64,000 nt of DNA from Halioxenophilus aromaticivorans (GCF_042850945.1 NZ_AP031496.1:4092001-4156000); one strand, 5' to 3'. Positions 26,147 to 35,579 are shown, counted from the first letter of the stretch. The notes: generated by a model from the sequence alone, not told the origin. Numbers and translations are program-made.

Positions 26147-27562
26147 GTGACAACTCAGTCCCCGATTAAACCCGGTAGCGCTCGCTGCCCGGGCCACAGT
26201 ACCCGAGATATCATTGCCGCCGACAACGACGGTGCCCCTGAACATATACTCGAAGAAACCTACGAGTTTTTAGGTGACGAAGATATTCCATTTCAGCGCT
26301 ACACGTCGCCGGAATTTTTCCAGCAAGAAATGGAACATGTGTGGCTTAAAGCCTGGCAATGGGCCTGCCGGGAGGACGAAATCCCAGAACCAGGTGACTA
26401 CACCGTATACGATATAGGCGACAAATCTGTACTCATAGTACGCAACAATGAAGGCACCATAAAAGCTTACGCCAATGCCTGTCTACACCGCGGCACCCAG
26501 CTAAAGCCCGCCGGCAGTTCTGGTTGCTCACCGAACTTGCGCTGTCCGTTCCACGGTTTCACTTGGAATCTGGATGGGGCGCTAGAAGATGTGCCTTGCG
26601 ATTGGGATTTCCCACACGTTAAATATCGAGATTTCAATCTCCCCCAACTCAAAGTGGAATCCTGGGGAGGCTTTGTTTTTATTAACTTCGATATAAACGC
26701 GGTGCCTTTACACGAATATATGGGCGTATTGCCAGAGCACTTTAGCAACTGGAAGCTAGAAAACAAATTCACCGCCATGCATATCCGCAAGAAGCTACCA
26801 GCCAACTGGAAAGCTTGCCTAGAGGCCTTTTTAGAGTCCTACCACGTATTAGAGACCCACCCACAAGGGGTGGCCACGGTGGGCGATGCCAACAGTCAAT
26901 ACGATGTTTACGGCGACCACGTATCACGCTTTGTGCATCTGGTTGGTTTTCCCAGCCCACACCTACAAGAGCAACACACCGAACAACAAATACTGGATGC
27001 TCTACTGGCAGAAGGCGTGGTTGAGGGCGTGGGTGAAGATGGCCAGCAGAGCAATAAATTAATGGTGCCCGAGGGCGGTAAGGCGCGAGAAGTATTCTCT
27101 GAGCATTTAAAATCCATGCTGGGTGAGGCCTATCAACGAGATTTTTCGCACTTGTCTATCACCGAAACCATTGACGCTATCGAATACAGTATGTTTCCCA
27201 ACACCTGTATTTTCCCATCGCTGTTGTTCCCGATGATTTATCGCTTCCGCCCTAACGGGGTTGATCCGGATACCACGATTTTTGATTTACTCTATTTACA
27301 ACCGGTACCCGAAAATGGCGAGCGCCCCGACCCGCCGGAACCCATCGAATTAGACTACCACCAATCGTTCCACGATGTGCCGGGCTTTGACCCAGGGCTG
27401 GCGACCATTTACGACCAGGACACCGGGAACTTAATAGCGCAACAACGCGGATTTAAAGCCAGCCTTAAGCCCGGCCAAACCCTGGGCAATTACCAAGAGG
27501 TTCGCATACGCCAATTCCATCAAACCATCGATAAATACATTGCTAATAATAAACGAGGTTAA
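26147..27562 (+). CDS. Rieske non-heme iron oxygenase, alpha subunit (long type)
   Basis: A 471-aa protein from GTG at 26147, chosen because GGAG lies ten bases upstream and because its VTTQ start matches the MTTQ start of the related enzyme at 54975; a longer frame from 25997 adds 50 residues without similarity. Rieske ligands are C112-x-H114 and C133-xx-H136. The catalytic domain has NWKACLEAFLESYH with iron ligands H233 and H238. Together with the 54975 enzyme it forms a subgroup with a GDEDI-type N-terminal region and a C(D/K)WDF motif. The likely role is hydroxylation of a ring or side chain. It is co-transcribed with the VOC protein three bases on and a second Rieske oxygenase. Confidence 0.92.
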   Translation: MTTQSPIKPGSARCPGHSTRDIIAADNDGAPEHILEETYEFLGDEDIPFQRYTSPEFFQQEMEHVWLKAWQWACREDEIPEPGDYTVYDIGDKSVLIVRNNEGTIKAYANACLHRGTQLKPAGSSGCSPNLRCPFHGFTWNLDGALEDVPCDWDFPHVKYRDFNLPQLKVESWGGFVFINFDINAVPLHEYMGVLPEHFSNWKLENKFTAMHIRKKLPANWKACLEAFLESYHVLETHPQGVATVGDANSQYDVYGDHVSRFVHLVGFPSPHLQEQHTEQQILDALLAEGVVEGVGEDGQQSNKLMVPEGGKAREVFSEHLKSMLGEAYQRDFSHLSITETIDAIEYSMFPNTCIFPSLLFPMIYRFRPNGVDPDTTIFDLLYLQPVPENGERPDPPEPIELDYHQSFHDVPGFDPGLATIYDQDTGNLIAQQRGFKASLKPGQTLGNYQEVRIRQFHQTIDKYIANNKRG

Positions 27563-27565
27563 ATC

Positions 27566-28030
27566 ATGATTCGCGGAGTTCACCACGTGGCGATATCCAC
27601 GCCATCATTGGATAGGTTGTCTGAGTTTTACCAAAATGCCATTGGCTTTGAGTTAGTAGCACAAACCTCCTGGCCCGTAGGTATCCAGGCCATAAATCAG
27701 GTTTTGGGATTAAAGGATTCCAGCGCTCGCCAGGCCATGTTAAAGCTGGGCAATATTTGCCTAGAATTATTTGAATTTGAAACGCCCACACCGGAACCCA
27801 TGGACCCAAACCGGCCGGTGGCTAACCACGGCCACACCCATTTGTGCTTGGATGTAACCAATATAGAGCAAGTTTATGAAGATTTGGTCAAACACGGTGT
27901 CACCTTCCACACGCCACCACAAGACTTCGGCACGGTAAAAGCCACCTACGGCAGAGACCCAGACGGCAACGTGTTTGAAATTCAGGAGTTACTCACCTCC
28001 GACGACCCCAGCAAAATTTTTAATAATTAA
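27566..28030 (+). CDS. VOC-family metalloenzyme (glyoxalase/extradiol-dioxygenase fold)
   Basis: The 154-aa protein has two beta-alpha-beta-beta-beta units. Probable metal ligands are a His in HHVAIST, a His in HGHTHLCLDV and the Glu in VFEIQELL. It is too short for a two-domain extradiol dioxygenase, so a lactoylglutathione-lyase-like, epimerase or isomerase role is likelier. It starts three bases after the preceding Rieske stop with GAGG eight bases before ATG. It sits between two Rieske oxygenases and may process their product. Confidence 0.85.
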   Translation: MIRGVHHVAISTPSLDRLSEFYQNAIGFELVAQTSWPVGIQAINQVLGLKDSSARQAMLKLGNICLELFEFETPTPEPMDPNRPVANHGHTHLCLDVTNIEQVYEDLVKHGVTFHTPPQDFGTVKATYGRDPDGNVFEIQELLTSDDPSKIFNN

Positions 28031-28093
28031 CCTCATTGATTTTACGAGGCCCAATAATAACTAACGCAGGAATAACAACCGCAGGAGCCTAAC

Positions 28094-29440
28094 ATGTCAC
28101 AAACCGCAAAAGCGTATACGCTCGCCCCTGACCTAGACAAACCTGAAAAACAACCGGAGCCTACCCTAAGAGGCGACGGCGTTACCGCAGACCGCTACAT
28201 CGATGCCGATTACGCCAAACAAGAATGGCGTAAGGTTTGGATGCGCACCTGGAACCTAGCCGGCATGGCATACCATGTTAAAGAGCCGGGTGAATACATC
28301 ACCGTAGATTTGGGCCACGAGTCCATTATTGTGGTGTGTGGCGACGACAACGAAGTGCGAGCCTTTTACAACTCTTGCCCCCATCGCGGCACACGCATTA
28401 CCAGTGCTGAGGAAGGCTTTGCACAAAAGTTCTCCTGCCCATATCACGGTTGGGAATTCGATAAAATGGGCGTCACATCCTACGTGCCAAACGAAGAGGA
28501 CTACCCCCAAGGCGGCCCCTGCGGTAAAAAGCGGTTAAAACAAATACAATGCCGTATTTTATTCGGTATGGTTTGGATTAACATGGATGAAAGCGCCGAG
28601 TCTTTGGAATCGTTTTTAGGTGAAGAAATCGTCACCGAGTTAGATTCGTACCACATTGAAGACATGATTCGAGTCCTCAACATCACCGCAGACAGCCCCT
28701 GCAATTGGAAAATTATCACCGATAATTTTAACGAGGCCTACCACGTACAGGTACTACACCCGGGCCTTATTCCCTATATTGAAGCCAACTACAAAGCCTG
28801 CCAGTTCGACTTAATGGACACCGGGCATAACCGCGGCTGGTTCCCCTCACATAACCCGTCGATTTTGCACACCGAAGAGCATATTGGCGAACACTTGGCG
28901 GCGATTATGCGTCAGTGGGACCTTAACCCAGATGACTTTAAAGCCAACGAGAACCGCCCCCTTATTCGCAAGGCGATTCAAAGCTCCAAGCGCGAACTGG
29001 GTCAATCCAAGGGTTACAACCACTATCAAGAATACGCCGATTATCAATTTACCGACTATGTAATCTATAACATATTCCCCAACACCGTAATTACCGTAGG
29101 CCCCGATGGCGCGCAATTGTTACGTCCAAGGCCTCACCCCTCCGGCGACCCACAGCGCTGCCTGTTTGATCACTGGTGGATGGTGCACAAAATTGAAGGT
29201 CAAACAGAAACTCCCTCCCCCGCCGGCGGCCCAGATCTACCGGTAGAAGACGCTGAACATGAGGTGGTGATGTACGGTGAAAAGAGCCTGGGCACCACCG
29301 CAGATGAAGACTTGAGTATCGCTAAGATGCAACAGGAAGGTTTGTCCTCGGCAGGTTTCCAGCAATTTTATATGCCTCACCAAGAGCGACGCGTTCAACA
29401 CTTCCATGAGGTATTGAACGACTATATGGCGAAAGAGTAG
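28094..29440 (+). CDS. Rieske non-heme iron oxygenase, alpha subunit
   Basis: The 448-aa protein carries C95-P-H97 and C115-PY-H118 for the [2Fe-2S] cluster. The catalytic ligand region is N204-W-K, D210-NFNEAY-H217-xxxx-H222. The D210-H217 pair is the classical dioxygenase arrangement. AGGAG lies six bases before the ATG. It is third in the Rieske-VOC-Rieske operon and is followed by a terminator. No beta subunit is adjacent. The substrate is unknown; two different oxygenases in one operon suggest consecutive hydroxylations. Confidence 0.92.
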   Translation: MSQTAKAYTLAPDLDKPEKQPEPTLRGDGVTADRYIDADYAKQEWRKVWMRTWNLAGMAYHVKEPGEYITVDLGHESIIVVCGDDNEVRAFYNSCPHRGTRITSAEEGFAQKFSCPYHGWEFDKMGVTSYVPNEEDYPQGGPCGKKRLKQIQCRILFGMVWINMDESAESLESFLGEEIVTELDSYHIEDMIRVLNITADSPCNWKIITDNFNEAYHVQVLHPGLIPYIEANYKACQFDLMDTGHNRGWFPSHNPSILHTEEHIGEHLAAIMRQWDLNPDDFKANENRPLIRKAIQSSKRELGQSKGYNHYQEYADYQFTDYVIYNIFPNTVITVGPDGAQLLRPRPHPSGDPQRCLFDHWWMVHKIEGQTETPSPAGGPDLPVEDAEHEVVMYGEKSLGTTADEDLSIAKMQQEGLSSAGFQQFYMPHQERRVQHFHEVLNDYMAKE

Positions 29441-29489
29441 TCTCTTAATAGTATTCCTTACCAAGCGAGTGTGCTGCATTGGTGTTTAT

Positions 29490-29516
29490 AGGGTATCCAT
29501 TGGGTACCCTTTTTTT
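29490..29516 (+). terminator. Intrinsic terminator of the Rieske-VOC-Rieske operon
   Basis: AGGGTATCC (29490-29498) pairs with GGTACCCT (29503-29510), with one bulged T, followed by seven T residues. It lies 50 bp past the stop. The rest of the 333-bp gap (29441-29773) holds only this and the opposing terminator; no gene was seen. Confidence 0.85.
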
Positions 29517-29592
29517 ATGCCCCTAAAAACACATAAAAAGAAAATAGATAAAAATGAACACGTAAAAAACATTACATAGAAACAAAAACCAT

Positions 29593-29640
29593 AAAAAAAC
29601 CCAAGCAGTCTGCAGCCTATGGTTGCATTCTGGCTTGGGT
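29593..29640 (-). terminator. Intrinsic terminator of the exported SnoaL-like gene
   Basis: On the minus strand ACCCAAGCCAG pairs with CTGCTTGGGT across a loop that can itself pair (TGCA/TGCA), followed by seven T residues. It lies about 130 bp past the stop of the 29774 gene. Confidence 0.75.
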
Positions 29641-29773
29641 AATATGCGGTGATCTGTAGCGTTTTCAGTATCGCCTTAAACCAATTTTTCCGCCACTGGC
29701 TTAATCGATAGGCTATTTTTTAAGGTATTTAATCGACGGAATATCGAACAAGTTATTTTTTTGCTATGTAAAC

Positions 29774-30376
29774 TTACTTCTCAACCACTTCACCGGAGAT
29801 TTTTTCTAGCGTCATATCGTAAATCTGCCAGCCAACACCTGGGGTGTACTGCATTTTATCGTGGTAAACGCCAATAAATATATCCAGCTTTTCGCCCGGC
29901 GCATCGTGCCAGGCTTGTAGGTAGCTGCTCATAGAGGCTTGCCCGCCCTGCCCTTTTTTATCCGGTAATTGCTCTATGGTGACCAGTTGAGTACCGATCA
30001 AATGTTGGGTATTGGCAAATACTTTCAATGCTCCTGCGGCCACATCCACCCATGCATCTGGACCCTGGGCTTCAAAGCCCACTTCACCGCCATCCACGGT
30101 GCGAATTTTTGCATCCGGTGTAAACACTCGCTGATATAGCGCGCGGCCCTGGGCAATTCCCTCGGGTGTATTCAGCCCAATCAAATCCGTAGCTCTGGCG
30201 TATTGCCGACGTAAGTATTCGATTTTCTGTGTGGCAACGGTCTCAGCCATTTTCTGTTTCAACGATGAGTTGTGCGCAGACGCAGCCTGGCTTGGCACGG
30301 CGATAATGGGTGCGGTAAAAGAAAGAAAAGCCAATAACACCAGTGATCGCCGGCGTTTGGTCAATGAGAAGAACAT
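29774..30376 (-). CDS. Exported SnoaL/NTF2-like protein
   Basis: The 200-aa protein has a signal peptide (KRRRSLVLLAFLSFTAPIIA, cut near SQA) and an NTF2-like domain (EYLRRQYARATDLIGLN; later GVGWQIYDMTLEKISGE). It is the only one of the four SnoaL-like proteins with an export signal, so it would act in the periplasm, where the quinoprotein and the Tat-exported flavoprotein also work. AAGGA precedes the ATG by eight bases. It is last on the SDR strand, 92 bp downstream of the final SDR gene. Confidence 0.8.
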   Translation of the reverse strand: MFFSLTKRRRSLVLLAFLSFTAPIIAVPSQAASAHNSSLKQKMAETVATQKIEYLRRQYARATDLIGLNTPEGIAQGRALYQRVFTPDAKIRTVDGGEVGFEAQGPDAWVDVAAGALKVFANTQHLIGTQLVTIEQLPDKKGQGGQASMSSYLQAWHDAPGEKLDIFIGVYHDKMQYTPGVGWQIYDMTLEKISGEVVEK

Positions 30377-30467
30377 GATAAATTCCTTATTATTTTTTTG
30401 ACTTATATTGGACAGCTTGATAATAAACCGCCCGTGGAATACGGGCTGTTTATTAAGGTAGAGATCA

Positions 30468-31256
30468 TTAATACGCTTGAGATTGCCCGCCGTCGATGGG
30501 AATAATAGCGCCGTTAATAAATTCGGCTTCCTGTGATAAAAGGTAGGCTACCAGTGATGCTACCTCCCTCGGCTCGCCAAAACGACGCATGGGGTTAACG
30601 CTAACAAACTGTTTACCGGCTTCTTCCCAACCATCCTCACCGCCGATTTGAATTAGCGAGCCTTTTACCATCGCCGTCATAATCGCACCGGGCGCAATCG
30701 CGTTGATGCTCACACCAAACTGGCCGTACTCTATGGCGGCGTCTTTTGTCATACCGGCTACGGCGTGCTTGCTGGCACCATAACCCACTTGGTTAGGCAC
30801 CGCTCTAATACCACCCACAGAGGCGGCATTGACGATAGCGCCGGACCCCTGGCTTTTCATGTGCGGCAAGACGTGTTTTAAACTGTAAAAAACGCCTTTT
30901 AGGTTAATGTCGATAACCCGGTCGAATTCTTCAGAGCCGTATTCTGCCAGGGGCGCTTGCTTACCCTCCACGCCAGCGTTGTTGTAAAGGCCGTCTATAC
31001 GGGAGTACTCGGCCACGGTATCGGCAACGTAGGCCTCCACCTCTTGTTCGTTGGCCACATTTGCGGTCAGTAATAATACGGCAGCCTGTGGAGCGGCATC
31101 CAATATCGCCGCTTTGGTGGTTTCTAACGCTTGCCTATTTACATCGACTAACGACAAGCTAGCGCCTTCTTCAGCCAATCGTACAGCCACTGCTTGGCCC
31201 AGGCCGGAGCCCGCGCCGGTTACAATAATGGCTTTATTGGCAAAACGAGCATTCAT
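30468..31256 (-). CDS. SDR oxidoreductase 1 of 8 in array
   Basis: A 262-aa classical SDR from ATG at 31256, chosen for its AGGTG site five bases upstream; an earlier in-frame start would add 16 residues before the normal N-terminus. TGAGSGLG (13-20), NNAG (92-95), Ser146 and Y159-GAS-K163 are all present. Asp38 at the end of strand 2 favours NAD over NADP. The C-terminus IPIDGG is canonical. It should oxidise or reduce a secondary alcohol/ketone. It is the downstream end of the eight-gene SDR run, with an operator-like palindrome in the gap before it, so it may also have its own promoter. Confidence 0.92.
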   Translation of the reverse strand: MNARFANKAIIVTGAGSGLGQAVAVRLAEEGASLSLVDVNRQALETTKAAILDAAPQAAVLLLTANVANEQEVEAYVADTVAEYSRIDGLYNNAGVEGKQAPLAEYGSEEFDRVIDINLKGVFYSLKHVLPHMKSQGSGAIVNAASVGGIRAVPNQVGYGASKHAVAGMTKDAAIEYGQFGVSINAIAPGAIMTAMVKGSLIQIGGEDGWEEAGKQFVSVNPMRRFGEPREVASLVAYLLSQEAEFINGAIIPIDGGQSQAY

Positions 31257-31318
31257 ATTACACCTCTTTCTCAATAAACAAATAGCCGGTGTCCAAGGCG
31301 GCAAATCTCAACCACAAT

Positions 31319-31338
31319 AAAAGACACCACTGTCTTTT
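31319..31338. promoter_or_regulatory. Operator candidate AAAAGACA-CCAC-TGTCTTTT
   Basis: A perfect 8-4-8 inverted repeat, 62 bp upstream of the SDR start at 31256, with another AAGACA half-site immediately after (31341). It shares ACTGTCTTTT with the element at 6987-6996. It lies in the 216-bp gap inside the SDR array. Confidence 0.5.
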
Positions 31339-31472
31339 TTAAGACAAACGATACACCAATAAATTCGATTTTCTGAGCCACTTAATTTAGCGACGCACAC
31401 AAAGGGTTTGCAAAGGCCTTGCAGGCTGCCCTTCTTTCCTGCCCGTCTTTCCTGCCCACCTTGCCCGTGCGC

Positions 31473-32216
31473 TTAATTAATACCCAGGCCGCCATCCACC
31501 GTATAACCACAACCGGTGATAAAGCTGGCTTCGTCGGAGGCTAAAAATGTGGCCATGGCACCTATCTCGGTTGGCTCACCAATACGGCCGATGGGGTGCA
31601 TTTTTTTGTAGCCGTCCATAAGCTCTTCACCGTTTTCTACTTGGCTGACGACCTTTTCTAACATAGCCGTTTTAATGACACCGGGGTTAATGTAATTGGC
31701 TCGCACATTGTAGCCCTGCTGCGCGCAGTGCAGTGCAATAGATTGCGTCATTAGCGCAACACCGGCCTTGGCGGTGTTGTAGGCGACCAATTCGGCTTTC
31801 GGTTTAAAAGATGAAACAGAAGCGATATTAATAATAGAGCCACCGCGCTGTTTCATCAGGGGCAGCATGGTTTTGCAGCCTAAAAACGGGCCTTTCACAT
31901 CCACGTCCAAGGTGCGGTCAAAGGCTTCAATACTAATGTCCTCAATACTGCCCATCAATGTGATACCAGCATTATTAACCAATATATCCAAGTGGCCATG
32001 GCGATGTTCTATCAACGCCTGCAACCGCTGCAAATCCTCCAAAAGACACACATCGTGGGGCTCAAAATGGACGTCCGCTTGGCTGGGAGCCTCCTCGATA
32101 TTTATGTCGGTGGCGATGACCGTAGCGCCTTCCTGCGCAAAGCGCTGGGCAATGGCCCACCCCAAACCCGAGGCAGCACCGGTTACCAGTGCCACCTTGT
32201 TCTTCAGTTTCGCCAT
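31473..32216 (-). CDS. SDR oxidoreductase 2 of 8 in array
   Basis: A 247-aa classical SDR. TGAASGLG (13-20), LVNNAG (NNAG at 81-84), Ser133 and Y146-NTA-K150 form the cofactor and catalytic sites. Asp37 suggests NAD dependence. The C-terminus reads YTVDGG. It starts five bases after the stop of SDR 3, so the two are on one message. Its substrate cannot be told from sequence; the family acts on hydroxyl/keto groups of hydrophobic or CoA-linked compounds. Confidence 0.92.
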   Translation of the reverse strand: MAKLKNKVALVTGAASGLGWAIAQRFAQEGATVIATDINIEEAPSQADVHFEPHDVCLLEDLQRLQALIEHRHGHLDILVNNAGITLMGSIEDISIEAFDRTLDVDVKGPFLGCKTMLPLMKQRGGSIINIASVSSFKPKAELVAYNTAKAGVALMTQSIALHCAQQGYNVRANYINPGVIKTAMLEKVVSQVENGEELMDGYKKMHPIGRIGEPTEIGAMATFLASDEASFITGCGYTVDGGLGIN

Positions 32217-32221
32217 ATTTG

Positions 32222-32992
32222 TTAGGCTCCGCCCATCATCTCTTGCTCTGTGGGTGTGCGGCGTAGGGATTGGCCACCGGATAAATCAATCACCTGGCCG
32301 GTAATAAAGGCTTCGTCGGAGGCCAACCAAAGCGCGGCGTTGGCGATGTCATCCACGGTGCCCAAGCGCCCTAACGGTGTTTCGTTGATAAAGGCCTGGG
32401 GTATGGATGGGTATTCAAAGTAGCCCTCGGTCATAGCAGAGCGGGTAAATCCGGGCGCAATCGCGTTTACCCGAATGCCCCGTGCACCGTATTCAACGGC
32501 GGCAATCCTCACCACCTGATCCACGGCTTTTTTACTGGCCGCATAAGCTGACAAACCGGGAGGGGCCAAGAGCGCAGTCAGCGTGGACGCAGTGATCATA
32601 GCGCCGCCCTCGCTTAAGCATTTGCCCATGTGCTTAAAAAACAGCGTTGAGCCGATAAAATGCACGTTGCAGGCTTGCTGTAAAATTTCTGCGGTAACCT
32701 CATCGATACTAGAGGATGAGTTTACGCCGCTGTAATTGATGGCGATGTCCAATTTACCGTAGATTTCCACCGCGCTTTGGGCCAAGTTTTGCAGATCGGT
32801 TTCGGACGTAATATCACAGGCCACGGCGATACCACCAACGCTGTCAGCAATGGGCTGAAGTTTATCCAAGCGGCGCGCGGCCAATACCAATTTGGCGCCT
32901 TCTTGGGCAAATCGTTTGGCAGTAGCCGCCCCCATGCTGCCTTCTTCCGAGGCACCCAATATCACTACGACTTTATCTTGTAAACGGGCCAT
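32222..32992 (-). CDS. SDR oxidoreductase 3 of 8 in array, atypical subgroup
   Basis: The 256-aa SDR has a longer glycine loop (GASEEGSMG, 13-21) and NYSG in place of NNAG (87-90). Catalytic Ser136 and Y150-AAS-K154 are kept. Arg40-Arg41 after strand 2 favour NADPH. The C-terminal tail GGQSLRRTPTEQEM extends past the usual end. SDR 8 at 36378 shares these oddities (NCTG, LRRNPRGAEM), so the two are a separate paralogous branch. AGGAAG precedes the ATG by six bases. Confidence 0.9.
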   Translation of the reverse strand: MARLQDKVVVILGASEEGSMGAATAKRFAQEGAKLVLAARRLDKLQPIADSVGGIAVACDITSETDLQNLAQSAVEIYGKLDIAINYSGVNSSSSIDEVTAEILQQACNVHFIGSTLFFKHMGKCLSEGGAMITASTLTALLAPPGLSAYAASKKAVDQVVRIAAVEYGARGIRVNAIAPGFTRSAMTEGYFEYPSIPQAFINETPLGRLGTVDDIANAALWLASDEAFITGQVIDLSGGQSLRRTPTEQEMMGGA

Positions 32993-33073
32993 TTTTTCTT
33001 CCTAGTTTAATTCTGATTGCACCAAACAGCAGGTTTTAAACCGCAGTACGAGACTTGCGGACCTTGCGATCCT

Positions 33074-33835
33074 TTACTGGGCCACCATGCCGCCATCCAC
33101 GGTTAACTCTGTACCCGTTACATAGCTGGATTCGTCGCAGGCTAAAAACAGCGCACAATTAGCCACTTCTTCTGGTTGCCCCATGCGCCCCATGGGCACG
33201 GATTCGTTGATAATTTCGTATTGTTCTGGGTTATCTCGAATGGCATCTTGCTGGATGTTGGTCCAAATCACCCCGGGGTGAATGGAATTGCAGCGAATAT
33301 TTTCGCGAGCATTTTCCAAGGCAACGGTTTTGCTTAACATGCGCACGCCGGCTTTACTGGCTCCGTAGGCGCCGGTACCAGGGATACCCACCAAACCGGC
33401 CACCGAAGATAGATTTACTATGCTTCCGCCGCCGGTTTTCTTCATACTGCCAACGCCGTATTTACTGCCCAAAAATACACTGGTCATATTGACACTCATT
33501 TGCCGGTCGTATTCGGCCATCGTCATATCGTGCACGGTTCGTAAAACGGCGATGCCAGCATTGTTTACCAGTACATCCAAGCGGCCAAATTGGGTTTCAA
33601 TACGCTCTATAGTGTTGAGCCAATCCTGCTCTGAGGTAACGTCTTGATGCCAAAAAGCAACCTCTACCCCCAGCGCCTTAATGTCCTCGGCGGCCGCCTT
33701 TAAGCCTTCTTCGTTGATATCTGTAATGATTAGCTTGGCGTCCTCTTGGGCAAACCTAAGCGCTATAGCACGGCCTAGGCCGGGATTCGAGGCCGCACCG
33801 GTAACCAATGCGACTTTATCTTGGAGACGAGACAT
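33074..33835 (-). CDS. SDR oxidoreductase 4 of 8 in array
   Basis: A 253-aa classical SDR with a one-residue-longer loop TGAASNPGLG (12-21), LVNNAG (91-94), Ser144 and Y157-GAS-K161. Asp39 points to NAD. It ends in LTVDGGMVAQ. AAGG lies seven bases before ATG at 33835. Gaps of about 70-80 bp separate it from its neighbours on either side. It belongs to the same transcription direction as the whole array. Confidence 0.92.
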   Translation of the reverse strand: MSRLQDKVALVTGAASNPGLGRAIALRFAQEDAKLIITDINEEGLKAAAEDIKALGVEVAFWHQDVTSEQDWLNTIERIETQFGRLDVLVNNAGIAVLRTVHDMTMAEYDRQMSVNMTSVFLGSKYGVGSMKKTGGGSIVNLSSVAGLVGIPGTGAYGASKAGVRMLSKTVALENARENIRCNSIHPGVIWTNIQQDAIRDNPEQYEIINESVPMGRMGQPEEVANCALFLACDESSYVTGTELTVDGGMVAQ

Positions 33836-33904
33836 ACATTACCTTTTTCAGTTTTTGTTATTTGTTTGGTTAGGAAATCGAATACTGTTTTCTACGCGGG
33901 TAAA

Positions 33905-34690
33905 CTAGGCCCCCTGGCCAGACGGATAGGGCTTGGCCAATACACCACCATCCACGTACATTTGGTGGCCCGTCATAAAGCTGGATTCATCGCTGGCCAA
34001 AAACAATACGGAATTCGCCACTTCCTCTACGGTTGCTATGCGATTAAGCGGCTGCATACCTGCGTAGATTTTTTCCAGGGCCTTTGGGTCCGGTGCGCTT
34101 TCTAAGTATTGCTGTAAAAGCGGCGTGTAGGTGGCCGCCGGGTGAACCGAATTACAGCGGATATCGTAGCCCATCTCGCCACAATGTAAGGCTACCGTTT
34201 TAGTGAGTGCATCCTGGGCTGCCTTAGCGGCACCGTAACAGGTAAATAACGGGCCCGGTCGAATACTCTCCACCGAAGAGATATTGACGATGCTACCAGC
34301 GTGGTTTTTCTTCATACTGGCGATGGCCGCTCGGCAGCCGAGGAAAGCTCCTTCGCCGTGGACTTTCATGTGCTCTCGCCAATCGTCTAGGCTCGCATCT
34401 TCGATACTGGCAGGGCGAGAAATACCGGCGCTCTGTACCAATATATCCAGCGGGCCAAACACTTCCTCGGTGGCTTGCATGGCGCGTTGCCAAGCACTGG
34501 CTTCGGTAACATCCAAGTAAATATATTGGCATTGCTCGCCTAGCGAATCCGCCAATGCATTGCCTGCATCGGCGTTGTTATCGGCGATGACGACTTTGGC
34601 GCCTTCATTAATAAACAAACTCACGATACCGGCCCCAATGCCGTTGGCACCGCCAGTAACCATGGCTACCTTGTTGCTTAACCTGTTCAT
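33905..34690 (-). CDS. SDR oxidoreductase 5 of 8 in array
   Basis: A 261-aa SDR. ATG at 34690 is chosen because GGAGGGG sits directly upstream; a longer frame would overlap the previous gene by 16 codons. TGGANGIG (12-19), QSAG in place of NNAG (86-89), Ser138/139 and Y152-GAA-K156 are seen, with Asp37 for NAD. The substitution of both Asn residues of NNAG is uncommon but the catalytic triad is complete. It ends MYVDGGVLAKP. Confidence 0.9.
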   Translation of the reverse strand: MNRLSNKVAMVTGGANGIGAGIVSLFINEGAKVVIADNNADAGNALADSLGEQCQYIYLDVTEASAWQRAMQATEEVFGPLDILVQSAGISRPASIEDASLDDWREHMKVHGEGAFLGCRAAIASMKKNHAGSIVNISSVESIRPGPLFTCYGAAKAAQDALTKTVALHCGEMGYDIRCNSVHPAATYTPLLQQYLESAPDPKALEKIYAGMQPLNRIATVEEVANSVLFLASDESSFMTGHQMYVDGGVLAKPYPSGQGA

Positions 34691-34722
34691 ATCCCCTCCG
34701 TTATTATTGTATTGAGATCGCG

Positions 34723-35478
34723 CTATTGCGCCGTCCAACCCCCATCTACGGGTAAAATGGTACCGGTGTTAAACGAGGCCGCATCGGATGCTAAAAACAT
34801 TACCGCACTGGCGATTTCCTCGGGTTCTCCCAAGCGTTTCATGGCGTGCACATTAGCCAGCTCTTTAAGCATTTCTGGTGATACGGTGTTTACCACTAAA
34901 GGCGTTGCAACATTGCCAGGGCAAACCGCATTAATGCGAATGCCAGACTCAGCGTATTCCACAGCCGCCGTGCGTGTTAAACCGGCAACGGCAAACTTGC
35001 TGGCAACATAAAAAGAACCTCCGGCAAAAACCCGGGTAGACAGCGCAGAGGCCATATTCACAATGGCACCCCCACCTTGTTTTTCCATTTGCTGTAGTTC
35101 AGCCCGCATGCAGAGCCATACACCTTTCAGATTAACCGCCATTACGCGATCGAAATCTTCTTCTTGGGTTTTCGCCACCGGATTAAGCGGTGACGAAATG
35201 CCTGCGTTATTCACGGCAATATCCAGTCGTCCCCATTGCTCCACTACGCTGGTGACCATTTCGTCCACTTGATTGGCTTGGCTCACATTACACACCAAGC
35301 CGATAACCTCGCCGTTAAGTTGTTGCAGGGTATCTACCGCTTTATCGATGGCCTCCTGGGATAAATCCGCTATCGCTACTTTTGCGCCCTGACTACAAAA
35401 GGCCTGGGCGCACGCCAAGCCTAGGCCAGAAGCACCACCGGTAATTAACACCACTTTATTGGAAAAATCGAAAGACAT
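34723..35478 (-). CDS. SDR oxidoreductase 6 of 8 in array
   Basis: A 251-aa classical SDR with TGGASGLG (13-20), NNAG (90-93), Ser144 and Y157-VAS-K161. Asp38 suggests NAD. The C-terminus is LPVDGGWTAQ. AGGGGG lies five bases before ATG. It is 33 bp upstream of SDR 5. By motif set it is the most ordinary FabG-like member of the run. Confidence 0.92.
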   Translation of the reverse strand: MSFDFSNKVVLITGGASGLGLACAQAFCSQGAKVAIADLSQEAIDKAVDTLQQLNGEVIGLVCNVSQANQVDEMVTSVVEQWGRLDIAVNNAGISSPLNPVAKTQEEDFDRVMAVNLKGVWLCMRAELQQMEKQGGGAIVNMASALSTRVFAGGSFYVASKFAVAGLTRTAAVEYAESGIRINAVCPGNVATPLVVNTVSPEMLKELANVHAMKRLGEPEEIASAVMFLASDAASFNTGTILPVDGGWTAQ

Positions 35479-35579
35479 TACGCCCCCTAGTTATCGTTAT
35501 AATTTGTTCAACCAATCACATAGCATGACCGATATTTTACCGCCGCAGAAAACAGCGGTTCTACATTCTCAGACGTTGG

